Shown here piece by piece: positions 1 through 9,911 of a stretch of 64,000 nt of DNA; the first letter of the stretch is position 1, and the number at the start of each line of letters is the position of its first letter. Location of the stretch: assembly GCA_047495785.1 (NCBI GenBank), contig JBLDXI010000019.1:1674001-1738000 (forward strand), written 5' to 3'. Both the position numbers and the translations under genes were made by a program. Origin of the DNA: Lepidodermella squamata (taxonomy: Eukaryota; Gastrotricha). The notes beneath the pieces are model-generated. The model was not told where the DNA came from and made no database searches. It saw nothing but the letters and a program-made list of their open reading frames with translations.

Positions 1-1353
1 GGTGCCATCCTCGCCCTGAACAAGAGTGAAACAATTCTGAAAAGAGACTACAACCTTACTCTCAGAGATTTCGCGGCCTACCCAAAGCTGATTGGGAGTG
101 TTGTTAACCAATCGGCTGCAGAGTTGGATTTTATTGGAATTCGACTCGGGAGGATGAAATATTCCCCCAGACTAGAGATGGACATTGAAAACATGTGGGT
201 TGGTCAATGGACGAGGCAGACGAATGAAGTCAGAATGCTGTTTAAGGTATATCTGATCGATAGTGGCTTTGACATCAATATTTCGTCTTATTCGATGCAA
301 CTGTTGAATGAACCAAAGTGGAAGACTCAGTCGAAAGATGCTCCTAAAGACCTGTCTACTGTCATCCATAGATCGGACGAAATTCATGTTATAGCAGTTG
401 GGATTCTTGTAACGTTAGCTGGACTAAATTGCATTTTTCATATCATTCAATTCTCCGTCATTCTGAAAGCTAAGAACGGCATATATTTTGATAAGGATGC
501 CAAGTCTTACTTATATTTTGGGTTGGTCCTCCTCGATTTTGGTGCAGTTTTCTCTGTTTTGGAGGGTACTACTCATATGGTGGTCTTCTGCAGTTTAAAA
601 ATAATTTTCTCATCACTTGGACTAACCCTATGTAATGGCGTCCTCTTAAGCTTAGGATTAGCCATTGTAAAACTTGCGAATTTCCCACGCAAGCTTCGAA
701 AATCATCGAACGTCGAAACGACCTATTTGCCCTTGCAGAACATGAGTAAACGAAGTTCTATTATGGAGCACCGACGAGCGTCCTCTATCTTGAGCATACC
801 CGCCGACATCCAGCAACGGCTTTCTACAATTTCACTATCGAAAGTGACCACGAAATCGCGAAAAATCATCCGTTGGATTCAGTTGGCTTTGGTTTCAGTC
901 TGTGCCTTACTCCTTTTGATTTGGCTCTGCGGTGTCAATCCATTAAGCAACAGACTATTCACCTCGGAGGTCATGTTTGATGAGGCATCAGATTCGTATT
1001 TTGCCATCGATGTCATGTTGTGTTCTTCTGATAACTTTTCGTATTGGCTCCTGGCTCTCGTCGCGCTTAACAGCTTTTTACTAATCATAAGCGGTCTGTT
1101 TTCTTACCAAATGGGTACTTTGTCGGTCCCAAGTGACTGTGAAAGGGAATATAAAGCTGTCCGTTTCAGCATTGTGAATTCGGGCGTTGTGTTTTTCGCT
1201 TTTGTTCTGATTTTCGCCTTATTTTCATCACCAACAATCCCACACTGGATTGCAGATGTCGTTCTTGCCGTAGGCAACACCATGTATTCTTCAACTGATG
1301 GCTTCATCGCTTATTTCTTCATGAGAAGTCAGAGAAACTACAACGTGACATAG
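1..1353 (+). CDS. Class C GPCR (GABA-B-like), copy 1, 5' truncated by window
   Basis: The frame is open from base 1 to the stop at 1351-1353 (450 residues visible), so the start lies outside the window. The first ~130 residues match the end of the venus-flytrap ligand domain of the two downstream paralogs; the motif DFIGIRLGRMKYS corresponds to DFMGLRIGRVQYS. Seven hydrophobic segments follow. The Cys at the start of TM3 (VVFCSLKI) and a Cys in the second extracellular loop (VMLCSSDN) are the pair that forms the class C TM3-loop disulfide. Loop 3 is basic and Ser/Arg rich. No intron is seen. It is only distantly similar to copies 2 and 3, so it is an older duplicate. The predicted role is a plasma-membrane receptor for a small extracellular ligand, but ligand and coupling cannot be read from sequence. 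Confidence 0.85.
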   Translation, partial: GAILALNKSETILKRDYNLTLRDFAAYPKLIGSVVNQSAAELDFIGIRLGRMKYSPRLEMDIENMWVGQWTRQTNEVRMLFKVYLIDSGFDINISSYSMQLLNEPKWKTQSKDAPKDLSTVIHRSDEIHVIAVGILVTLAGLNCIFHIIQFSVILKAKNGIYFDKDAKSYLYFGLVLLDFGAVFSVLEGTTHMVVFCSLKIIFSSLGLTLCNGVLLSLGLAIVKLANFPRKLRKSSNVETTYLPLQNMSKRSSIMEHRRASSILSIPADIQQRLSTISLSKVTTKSRKIIRWIQLALVSVCALLLLIWLCGVNPLSNRLFTSEVMFDEASDSYFAIDVMLCSSDNFSYWLLALVALNSFLLIISGLFSYQMGTLSVPSDCEREYKAVRFSIVNSGVVFFAFVLIFALFSSPTIPHWIADVVLAVGNTMYSSTDGFIAYFFMRSQRNYNVT

Positions 1354-1978
1354 TAGCTTTGATTTTCATCCGCCTTTCGCATATACCCCCGCAGCACGTT
1401 TGTAAACCTTTTAGCCTCAACGTTTGATTTCGTGTATGAAATTTCATAGTGTTAGTTGACATTGAGCTTAGAATGCTGGGTGATGATTGCATCAGACAAA
1501 TCACTCATCGCCTATAAAACATCTTAAAATTTGCAATTTCTGGAAAATATTATCAATAATTGTAAATAAACAATGCCTCATTTCTTGAGTTCTGTGTTCC
1601 CAATGAAAAACCATAATTAAAAAAATATGCCATTCGAGCACAAATTTGAAAATGTGTCATGCGGAAGTTAATGTTAATGTTCAGGCTAAAAAGCGTGTTG
1701 CGCTTCGATTTGTGAATCACTAAAACATCCCGCACATAATGCCTGTTTTTGCTCTGCGACGGCGACGTTAGGCGGAATTCCGTCTCTAACAGCCCAGCCT
1801 TGTCGTGCCCATTCCAAAGTCAAAAAGGACAGCAATGCGATGATTTTTCCAGGCGGCGGCTACATAGCATTTTAAATAGTTTTCAACATGAGACGCTTTA
1901 TGCACCTACTCGAAGAATAATAATAATCATATCAAACCGGATTATATGGTTTATTCGGCCACTTTTGCGATTTTCAAA
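1354..1978. other. Intergenic, contains leader of GPCR copy 2
   Basis: No gene is seen. Bases 1818-1880 hold a leader that is repeated in nearly the same form before copy 3 (10890-10940). A TATA-like CCTATAAAAC sits at about 1512, close to the CCTATAAAAA found upstream of copy 3. The remainder is AT-rich and shows no other feature. Confidence 0.5.
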
Positions 1979-4405
1979 ATGCGGGGGGAGATTCTCATCG
2001 TTTTAGTTGCTATTTTTCTACCTGGTAGCTTACAGATCGAAGACAGGACAATTCTAATCCCTGGACTGATTCTTTTCGACGAAAGAGGCAACGTCAGCTA
2101 TAAGACATGCCTAGCTACTCGAAAGGTGGTAATCGACCATATCAATGCGAGGGATGACATTCTTCCGGGCTACAAACTCGAAATCGAATCAATCGATGAA
2201 GGCTCTGGTGCTTTCACAGCAGCTCGGAGTTTCTTCAATTTCTACAACAGATGGGAATCGGCTCATCTCAACGGATCCTTAACCATTTCTCCTGTAGTCA
2301 TGGGCCCGACTGTCTCCTGCCAATCTGTCGCTCATTCGCTGAAAATGATGAGTATGATCGAAATTACTGAGCAATGCAACGGGCCTTATCTAACTGGCCT
2401 GAAACAGAAGTATCTGACGAATATGTATCGAATGCTACAACCATCCCAGCTATCTGTAGTCGCAGTTCTTCTATTCCAGTTGCAAATGAAGTGGAAGCAA
2501 ACTGGAGTTATTTCAAACTACGCGAATCCTAACGACTACACCAATGCTCAAACTTTACAGCGGCTGTCAGTCGCGAATGGCATTGATGTTATCTACTCTG
2601 GGCTGGATGATGGGGAAATCACTGAAACAACACTGATTACCATGAAGTCAAGCGGGGCGAGGATTTTTAGTATGATAACATCATTTGTCCCGGCTTGTAT
2701 CAAGTTACTTTGTAGAACTCATCAATATGGAATGAGATCACCTCAATACGTTTTCATCCTCCTATTCAGTTGCTACTTCCCACCCGATAGTTCGCAATTG
2801 ATGCTGCCAGAAGGTTGCACTCGTCAAATGATCAATGAGCAATTGAAAACAACCATTTGGGCTGGTCTTTATCGAGGATCAATGGAAACTGCTATGAGCA
2901 CTTCTTTCGGCTATCAATCTTCCTGGTTCCAGGAGCAAGTTGCCAAAGAACTGAACTATGCCCCGACATCGGATGGGGATAATCTACCGATATGCCACGA
3001 CGTTGCTATGGCAACAGCTTTAACCCTGGACAGAGCTGATAAAACGTTGAAAAGCTATCACAATTCTTCGCTAACTAATTTCAGCTCAAATCCAACACTT
3101 GTTTCTGCGGTGATCAACCAAGCTGCGAGGCAGATGGATTTCATGGGGCTGAGAATAGGTCGTGTTCAGTACTCGCGTGATATCGAGGTTATCAACGACC
3201 GGATGTTGATAGGCCAATGGCATAGAAACAGTCTAAGGTTTCTGTTCCGTGCTCAGCGGAGAGATAGCGAAACAACACTTAACGTGTCAGCTTACGATCT
3301 AATAACGATTAATTTCACCATCTGGCCAACAAAACATAACAGTCCGCCGAGTGATTTGTCGAAAGTTTCTGAAATCCTAGAGCTGCCAAATGAAACTGTG
3401 CAAGGGACACTGTCTTCTATCGCAATCCTAGGAATAATCGTCACTTCAATTCAATTTGCGACCTACGTGAAGAAGACCCGGAAACCCGGCTGCAGCTTAG
3501 CCTTCAAGAGCTTGGCGTTCAAATTTCCACTCCTAGCCGGGAGTATCGTATTGAATTTGAACAGCATGTTAACTGTACTTCTACCTGCATCGTATCCGCT
3601 ACTTGAGTGTAACTTGAGATTCATCCTAACAACCATTGGCTTCGTGTTATTTGACGCCGTGATCATAACTCAAGCAACAATCATTTCTCATCTTACAACA
3701 CCGATTCAAAAGCTGAAGAAGAAGAGAAATCCATCAAAAAGCTTGAAGTCGATACGAGTTAACAAGGCGGAGGTGATGTCAACTGACAGGGTGGACCCTG
3801 CGAAATTAAAAGAGCTGAAATTCGACATAACTCGCCGAATTTGCCTAATCACAATTATAAGCTTCACCATTTTGGTAGTATGGCTGTCAGGGGTTGATAG
3901 AGTCTCAGCCGAATTCTTACCTTCACCCATTCACTATAGCGAAATTGAGGATACCTATTGCAGGAGAATCAACTTGTACTGCACCTCCAAGTACTTACAA
4001 AATTGGCTGGAGGCTCTGCTAGCAATTCACGGCTGTTATCTCATCTCATCTATGTTCATCGCGAATCGTAATAATAGGAACAAGGAGAAGATGACCCCCG
4101 AGTTCAAACTTGTCCGTTTGGCCTCGATTAACTCAACGGTTCTTTCGGCTTGTATCGTTCTTGTGATGTTAATTTTTTTGACTTCGACCAGTTCGCCGGG
4201 TTGGATGCTGAATGTTGTTCTTGGTATGGGTTGTACAATTTACTCGACGGTAACGTGTGGCGTCCTGTTTTATTGCCCTTCGAACAACACGGTCGCCAAT
4301 CCTCCGTCGCGGCTTTTCGGAGTCGTGTCTTCGGAAAATGCGACACGGGTGGCGACCCCGAAACATCAGCTCAAGACGAAAGATGTTGTGAAGGTTGTCG
4401 GGTAG
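1979..4405 (+). CDS. Class C GPCR (GABA-B-like), copy 2, intronless
   Basis: A single exon encodes 808 residues. An ATG 33 bases upstream is in frame, but 1979 is chosen because copy 3 starts at the equivalent site after the same TTTTCAAAATG and because it gives a clean signal peptide (EILIVLVAIFLPG). Residues ~25-470 form a receptor-family ligand-binding (venus-flytrap) domain; ~478-768 hold seven membrane helices. The TM3 start reads LLECNLRFILTTIGF and loop 2 reads DTYCRRINLYC, giving the conserved disulfide cysteines. The cytoplasmic linker between TM3 and TM4 is Lys/Ser rich. AATAAA at 4450 is a likely poly(A) signal. The length fits a GABA-B subunit without a coiled-coil tail. Lack of introns in an intron-rich neighbourhood suggests a retrocopied ancestor. 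Family assignment is firm at class C and probable at GABA-B-like. Confidence 0.9.
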   Translation: MRGEILIVLVAIFLPGSLQIEDRTILIPGLILFDERGNVSYKTCLATRKVVIDHINARDDILPGYKLEIESIDEGSGAFTAARSFFNFYNRWESAHLNGSLTISPVVMGPTVSCQSVAHSLKMMSMIEITEQCNGPYLTGLKQKYLTNMYRMLQPSQLSVVAVLLFQLQMKWKQTGVISNYANPNDYTNAQTLQRLSVANGIDVIYSGLDDGEITETTLITMKSSGARIFSMITSFVPACIKLLCRTHQYGMRSPQYVFILLFSCYFPPDSSQLMLPEGCTRQMINEQLKTTIWAGLYRGSMETAMSTSFGYQSSWFQEQVAKELNYAPTSDGDNLPICHDVAMATALTLDRADKTLKSYHNSSLTNFSSNPTLVSAVINQAARQMDFMGLRIGRVQYSRDIEVINDRMLIGQWHRNSLRFLFRAQRRDSETTLNVSAYDLITINFTIWPTKHNSPPSDLSKVSEILELPNETVQGTLSSIAILGIIVTSIQFATYVKKTRKPGCSLAFKSLAFKFPLLAGSIVLNLNSMLTVLLPASYPLLECNLRFILTTIGFVLFDAVIITQATIISHLTTPIQKLKKKRNPSKSLKSIRVNKAEVMSTDRVDPAKLKELKFDITRRICLITIISFTILVVWLSGVDRVSAEFLPSPIHYSEIEDTYCRRINLYCTSKYLQNWLEALLAIHGCYLISSMFIANRNNRNKEKMTPEFKLVRLASINSTVLSACIVLVMLIFLTSTSSPGWMLNVVLGMGCTIYSTVTCGVLFYCPSNNTVANPPSRLFGVVSSENATRVATPKHQLKTKDVVKVVG

Positions 4406-4854
4406 ATTGATTGGCATTGAGTGTATCATAATTTCAAATGAAGTTCTTTAATAAAAATGAAATAAAAGAAGTTCGGTCCCAAGGTTTTGGCGAGTTAAAC
4501 CGACTAAAATCGCATAGAAAAGTTAGGAGAATCGATAGGAAGTTTGATTTGACCTAGTTTCCGACAGAATTATATTATCTGTTTTTTCAGCATTTCTTGC
4601 TATTGATTCGAAACAGGAAATGCCCACCGATGTAATTCGAAAAAATGAATCAAAATATTCTTTACCCAGCCCGTTTAAATAATTGTGAAAAGCTAGCTGA
4701 CCATCTGGTTATTCATATTTAACAGCGTCCACCTGTTAACTGATTTTGTCACAGCAATTATTTGCACATTCTGGTGAAAACCCATTTGGTTAAGAATATT
4801 GAGAAAAAACCTGTGGGGAACATTGCATGATTCGGTCCAATTGCGCCAAAAAAT
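4406..4854. other. Intergenic, poly(A) site of GPCR copy 2
   Basis: The first 80 bases resemble the 3' flank of copy 3 (13423-13510), including AATAAAAATGAAA. The rest is AT-rich spacer before the protease; no other feature is seen. Confidence 0.5.
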
Positions 4855-6623
4855 ATGGAGATTTTATTGATAACTCTAACAGTTCTATTCATTTCTATTA
4901 ATCTTTCACATTGCGATGAGTATTACAACGATGAAGTTGACGATGATTCCTTTGGATGGCAGGGCAATGAACGACTCGAAAATCAGGAAATCGAATCTGT
5001 TACAACTAAGGCAGATGAACAAGACAAAATTTTGAAAACAATCTCAACGCCTTACTTCAGCTCCGGCAAAAATTACCCAGCTAATGTAACAAAAACATGG
5101 ACCCTACTCGCTCCATCAGAAAATTCTTGTTTAAATCTCAAATTCAACGGTTAGTTTGAAACAATTAATGTTATTTTCATTGAAATTTCAAAAAAATTAC
5201 AGAATTTGATCTTGAGAATTCGACCGATTGCGTGAACGATTTCGTCGAAATTCGTGATGGAAAATCGATAACTGATTCTCTTCTAGCTCGAATTTGCGGA
5301 AAACTCGAAAACTCGAAGATGAGTTTCATCTCTTCAAGTAACTTACTTTCAATTCGATTTCTAAGCAACGAAAACGAAATAGCTGGCCGCGGATTTTCTG
5401 CCTCGATTTCAATCGCGAAATCTTGCGCGAAGAGCTACAACTTTCGAGTAATTGAATCGAAAATTGATCTCGAATCTATTCATCGGCTTGAACCGAAAAT
5501 TGAGAATTTATTCCGATATTACGACCGTGAATTGTTCACTACCACCTCGACTACGACTATTTCTACCAAGAAAGTTGTCATGACTTGCGGACGCCCAGCG
5601 ATTCAACCTAATATAATTGAAGATCGAATCGTTGGCGGGGTCGAAGCTAGGCCCCATTCGTGGCCATGGCAGATTCAGTTACGCTTCAAAAACTACCCGA
5701 TTTGCGGCGGGAGTTTACTGAGCCGAAAATGGGCCATCACCGCCCAACATTGCTTCGAAAAAACGGCGCGAGATCCGCGGCAGTTCACGGTCGTTCTCGG
5801 CAAACATCACAAATTCGACCCAGATTTTCGGAGTGCGAACCTTGGCGGCGGGTTGATCAATCAGGAATACAGCGTTAAATCGATAGTTTTACATCCGAAT
5901 TACCGAAATCGGACAAAATTCGAGGCGGATATTGCGTTGGTCGAATTGGGCGGAGAAGCGATTTTCACGAATGAAATCAGCCCGGTTTGTTTGCCGCCTC
6001 AATTGCCGAGAAACTTGGCGAGTGCGAAAGTCAGACCGTTGCCTGGGTCGATTTGCATCGTTACTGGATTCGGTGAGACAGAACAGACTGGTGGGGAAGT
6101 TTTCTTGAAGCAAACAACGCTGGGTATTCTCTCGAATATTCAATGCATGAAAATGGAAAAGCGACACAAAGTGAGTCATCATTCAATTCAGAATTTTTCC
6201 AGTTAGTTCCAAGATCCAAGCTTCATCTTTTTTATTTCAAAGTTGAAAAAATAGTTGAATTTGAAAATTTAATTAAATTTTGATAAATTATTTTTTCAGC
6301 TCACTGAAAATATGTTTTGTGCTTACCGCGATTTCAACGACGCATGTCAGGGGGATTCAGGTAAGTTTCCCTGAAACGGTGCCCATCAACTATGAATGAT
6401 TGCTTCATTCTCTAAAGGTGGGCCTTTAGTATGCGAAAACAATGGAACATGGTGGCTTGAAGGCGTGGTTTCATACGGTTTCGGCTGCGCAGGTATTTTT
6501 TCGAAGCAAAATGTCAACGTTTTTAGATCGTGAATTTATTGTTTTTCAGAGCGAAATTCGCCAGGAGTCTACATCAGAGTTCGATCATTCGCTGATTGGA
6601 TACTTCGCCATGTCATGCCATGA
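4855..6623 (+). CDS. Secreted CUB-domain trypsin-like serine protease
   Basis: Five exons (4855-5149, 5203-6170, 6300-6360, 6418-6492, 6550-6623) join in frame to 490 residues. A signal peptide (MEILLITLTVLFISINLSHC) is followed by an acidic stretch, a CUB domain (~65-195, with CVNDFVEIRDG), a Thr-rich linker and a chymotrypsin-fold domain beginning at the activation site RIVGG (~240). The triad is His ~281 in AITAQHC (usual form TAAHC), Asp ~340 in DIALVEL and Ser ~440 in DACQGDSGGPLVC. Asp six residues before the Ser predicts cleavage after Arg or Lys. VVSYGFGCAERNSPGVYIRV closes the fold. The enzyme should be secreted as a zymogen. It lies inside duplication unit A and has no counterpart in unit B. 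Intron 3 ends in AAAG. Confidence 0.93.
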
Positions 6624-7587
6624 AGGTTTATGGATACTAGACTCAACCTTTAATGCCTTTCAACCGTTTGATAGCATGGATTTAATAAAACTAATTTGCT
6701 TGGTTCTTATTTGGATTTCTCGCAACCTAGAACGAGCGTTTCAGCCGAAGCCAACACAATGTCCATCCACCTACGCCTCTCCTCAGTATGTAACCTGATT
6801 GAGAAGTTTTTAATTAGCTTTATTTACGAAATTTCAATGAATTATTACATCAAAATTTCAAAGATCGGCCTAAGCCGTCGTGGATGCCCGGACGCATCCC
6901 TGCCTAGGCAAGCCGAAACCGTCCCAAGGTCGCCTTGTCTGCGGCCTTGAACTGCAGCCCAGACACAAAAGTCTTATTCAATTCTTGAGATTTGCTCATG
7001 TTAGGCAAAGCCATTATTTTCAGGTGTGGATAATCAGCTGCGCCGGATTCGATGTTTCAGTTTTTTCACCTTTGAAAATGTCAAGCAAATCGAGTTAACC
7101 GACAAGGGGTTCCCAATTCCTGGCCCACTTCGACGTTTTAAGAGACACTATTTGTTTAATTTTCTGAAAATCATGTTTATTTCAAAATGCTTTATATTTG
7201 CTACTTCTGGGAAGATAATCGTCCAAGGGAACAGTTGGTGGTGACACGAATTTTGTTGTTTATCTTATGTGAGCGCAATAGAGGTAACACGGCGCTTTGT
7301 TTAAATTAAATTAAACCATCGTCAGACGTAACGGTAAGCCTTGCAAAATGTTGTTCAAAATTTTCGATAAATTAACTAATTTTGTTCTCGCGAGTGGACC
7401 TGTTGGGACCAGCAACAAAAGTCAATTTGAAAATAATCAAAATTATTTATTGAAAACCCCTAGTTAGTAAAGCAACATCATAGGAATTTGAAGGACCTTT
7501 AAGCAACAAATAGCTGGCGCGATCGAGATTTGTCTCGGCTTTTCCGCCATCTGATCTTAACTTTGATTTATTCGGAATTCAAAAAAG
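6624..7587. other. Intergenic with repeat copy R1
   Basis: No gene is seen. Bases 6856-6900 hold R1 of the structured repeat family: hairpin 1 CGGC-CTAA-GCCG at 6866 and hairpin 2 GGATG...CATCC. The 3' half of the repeat is degraded in this copy. Homology to unit B (from ~15200) begins at about 7250. Confidence 0.5.
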
Positions 7588-7924
7588 CGGCCCAAGCCGC
7601 CGTGGATGCGCCCGGTCGCATCCCGAGCACAGCTCCTCATTTTCATAATAAATTCACAAAAAAACTTACCGCTGCGGATGGGGCCTAGCTGCTTTATTGA
7701 ATGAAAATTCGAAAATGCACGAAGTTGGCTAACAGTAACAGCTATGGTACACCTTAGACAGGTGACCAACAGGCAAGCAGCACGCAGGCTGGGCAGTGGC
7801 AGAGATAGACAATAACGCACACACAGACGCTTCGGCCTCTCCGCAGCAACAAAAGGCTATCCTAAAAGCTTGACTACGTCTTTTTAGGAACCTCGGCTCT
7901 TTATGCCAATTCGTCTGCATATTC
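7588..7924 (+). repeat. Structured repeat family, copy R2
   Basis: It has hairpin 1 CGGC-CCAA-GCCG, hairpin 2 GGATG...CATCC, a left arm CTGCGGATGGGGCC, a right arm CTCCGCAG at 7839-7846, and the 3' box TCTGCATATTC 68 bases later. An insert of ~90 bp between the arms is shared with R5. Confidence 0.75.
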
Positions 7925-8232
7925 GCAAGTATTAATTGATGCATGGAAAGCGCTGACTGCCACGTGTTTAATAAAGGAAAATGCTGGCTCAATGCGTTAC
8001 GTTCGCTCAATGACCTCAGCTTAACGTCGTCGAGGTCAAACACAACAATTATTAGGCCTCTTTGATTTTAAGAGCCGAACTCAATTCAACCCTTCGAGGT
8101 GATTTTCCAGCGAAAATCGTTCTTATCAATTAATAAGTCGGTTTTTTTTTAAACGAAAATGCGGACACTGATTGCATGCAAGCGGACGACCCGGCAGCAA
8201 ATAAAATGTGTTAAAACCTGAGAGGATCGCTA

Positions 8233-8513
8233 TGTTCCCTGTCCCAATTATTAGTTCATTAGTCCATTCTTATTATTCTAGCTAGCGCTCGTGACAGTAA
8301 TATCACGTGACGCACTTCATTATAACTCATCTAATTTGGCGTCCTCTTGGCTCTTGGCTATATAAGCCCTAAATAATAACAATAAAGATATCAGTTGATC
8401 TGCTTTACTGAACTGCCTTTTGTATTACTCATTATTCAGTCTAATTGCTGTTATTAGTTTGCCCCCGAACCAGGTCAGGGATATCAACCCTTCATTGGCG
8501 CTGAGACCCGGGA
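8233..8513 (+). mobile_element. Solo-like LTR with primer-binding site (LTR retrotransposon relic)
   Basis: A 262 bp segment begins TGTTCCC and ends TTCA at 8494. Inside are TATATAAG (~8360) and AATAAAG (~8381), the order expected for U3-R-U5. One base after the end lies TGGCGCTGAGACCCGGGA (8496-8513), which has the position and form of a tRNA primer-binding site. No gag-pol follows; homology to unit B resumes near 8530, so only one LTR plus the PBS remain. It is absent from unit B and so was inserted or retained after the duplication. The family is not assigned. Confidence 0.55.
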
Positions 8514-8672
8514 CATCTTACGACCTCACTACTTTTATTTTAATTTCACCTCTCGTTACGGTATTCTTTGACCTTCGATTCTGAAATATTTTGAAATTAA
8601 GGTCGAAATTTTCGAAAATCCTCGGAACCTTCACCTATTTCAACTGAAATTTGCTTTTAGCGTTTCAAAGTC

Positions 8673-8918
8673 CGGCCTAAGCCGTCGTGGATGTCCGGTC
8701 GCATCCCGGTCCGCTAGTGTCCTGCACCGAGCGTTTACACACCTACAGTCCAGGCCGCTTCCCATGTGAAGCTTGCCACCTGAACATAGGGACTGCGGAG
8801 GGGGCTTCAATCGCAAGCCAAAGTTCCGGCCACCCCGCAGCAAATTTTAGTAAATCAAAATTCCTGGCTGCAATTTATTGTGAAAAACTTCAGTTCTAGA
8901 CAAACAATTTGCATATTA
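8673..8918 (+). repeat. Structured repeat family, copy R3
   Basis: It has CGGC-CTAA-GCCG, GGATG...CATCC, CTGCGGAGGGGGC paired with CACCCCGCAG (ends 8840), and a 3' TTTGCATATT box 69 bases on. It is nearly identical to R7 and sits at the same distance from the ankyrin gene start. Confidence 0.75.
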
Positions 8919-9064
8919 TTTTTTAAAAATCAGTTTTTTTATTGATGGTTGAAGCAGCTAAAAGTCACTTGACGCAGACACGTGCACTCAATTAAATATG
9001 ATGCCAAGAACAATTTTATCTTGATTGAAATAGCCAATTATTTATTGACATTGAAATTTGGTAG

Positions 9065-9260
9065 AATGACTATAATTTTTCTCCTGAATTTCTGAATTTC
9101 CCTGTTTATTCACGTATCGGTGAAAATGACCTGGTTCAAGACAACGCCTTCCAACCTTCAATCTCGAGTGACATCTGCATGTCGCATGGCATTGCGAAGA
9201 AGCGAAACCGAAAAAAACCCATCCAAGCAACTTCTTCATCCGCGACTTAGAAACCGAAAT
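9065..9260 (+). pseudogene. Truncated pseudogene copy of the ankyrin/C-type-lectin gene 5' end
   Basis: It matches 17628-17830, the first exon of the intact gene, from the ATG on. A TGA stops the frame ten codons in, within the signal peptide; ~11 bases are lost near the signal-peptide end and one base is gained in the AAACCC run. Homology ends abruptly at 9260, where tRNA-Lys-like sequence begins. It is the non-functional end of duplication unit A. Confidence 0.9.
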
Positions 9261-9296
9261 TCCCGGGTCGTGGGTTCGAGCTCCACAACGGGCGGC
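9261..9296 (+). pseudogene. tRNA-Lys 3' fragment at the duplication breakpoint
   Basis: The variable-loop-like GGGTC, the T arm GTGGG-TTCGAGC-TCCAC and an acceptor-like AACGGGCG follow directly on the broken ankyrin exon. This matches the 3' half of eukaryotic tRNA-Lys. The 5' half is missing, so it cannot be a working tRNA. Confidence 0.6.
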
Positions 9297-9345
9297 TGCG
9301 CACTTTTTGCCAATTAGCATGGTTCAGCTCCAATATTGAGGAAAA

Positions 9346-9454
9346 TAGCTGGCTTCTTATTTAGCAGGGAATCGAACCCTCGTCTCTCGTGAGACTTACG
9401 GGATACTAATTAATCGCAGTTTCTAAGGTTCGAGTCTCCCGGAGGGCGCCAGCT
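9346..9454. other. tRNA-like relic flanked by inverted AGCTGGC
   Basis: The block is bounded by AGCTGGC on the left and its reverse complement GCCAGCT on the right. Inside, the - strand carries GAGGGTTCGATTCCCTG, a good T arm, preceded by AGTATCCC and a GTCTC...GAGAC stem; the + strand carries a weaker GGTTCGAGTC. No complete cloverleaf forms on either strand. Confidence 0.35.
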
Positions 9455-9632
9455 TTTCAAAAACTTATTGATAGTTTAACGTTAATGTTGAGAATACCTT
9501 TATTTAAATTTGACTCACATACACGGGGGATTATCAGCTCAAATGTTAGATCGATCCACCTTAACCTTTCTCGATTTTTCGCGATAAGCATAAGCAGTGA
9601 TTTTTGCAAAAAACTCATTTCAGAGCAAAACT

Positions 9633-9704
9633 TTCCCTGACCGGGAATCGAACCCGGGCCGCCGCGGTGAAAGCGCGGAATCCTAACCACTAGACCATCA
9701 GGGA
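9633..9704 (-). tRNA. tRNA-Glu (TTC)
   Basis: The 72-nt cloverleaf has acceptor TCCCTGA/TCAGGGA, D arm GGTCTAGTGGTTAGGATT, anticodon loop with TTC, and T arm CCGGG-TTCGATT-CCCGG, with discriminator A. It closely follows the eukaryotic tRNA-Glu consensus and looks intact. It lies in the tRNA-rich junction between the duplication units. Confidence 0.95.
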
Positions 9705-9839
9705 GATATGTATTGGGAGGCTTGTTTCGAGATGATGATCACATAGCAAGCCGAGACGCAGTTATGTGAAGTTAAATCTTGCAAGATTATGTGATGAATT
9801 TTCAAAAGATTGCTGAAATTCATAAAAGAAAAAACAAGT

Positions 9840-9911
9840 GGGCCCGCTCGGGAATTGAGCCCGAGACCGCTCGGGCCCGAAGCGAGAATCATACCCCTAG
9901 ACCAACGGACC
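9840..9911 (-). tRNA. tRNA-Pro (CGG), slightly degenerate
   Basis: The D arm (TTGGTCTAGGGGTATGATTC) and anticodon loop TTCGGGC fit tRNA-Pro, with discriminator C as usual. Deviations: the last anticodon-stem pair is C-C, the acceptor has two G-T pairs, and the T loop begins CTC rather than TTC. It may be functional or an early pseudogene. Confidence 0.75.

Larger units (their letters stand above)
7250..9260 (+). repeat. Segmental duplication, unit A flank
   Basis: This stretch is collinear with 15200-17830. Shared blocks include the start (TTGATTTATTC before the repeat), all of R2 versus R5, the stretch after GTTCTTATCAAT, the CTCTCGTTACGGT block, and R3 versus R7 running into the ankyrin gene start. 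Unit A lacks the ~1 kb that holds R6 in unit B and carries an LTR there instead. Confidence 0.8.

Noticed and set aside
1946-1978. Upstream in-frame ATG for GPCR copy 2
   Set aside because: Copy 3 has no equivalent; the conserved start is at 1979 and gives the better signal peptide.
4128-4429. Open frames on both strands over the end of GPCR copy 2
   Set aside because: They overlap the well-supported receptor frame, have no domain, and recur in copy 3 only because the DNA is duplicated.
9346-9454. Complete tRNA gene
   Set aside because: T-arm-like segments exist on both strands but no acceptor, D arm and anticodon arm fit together at normal spacing.
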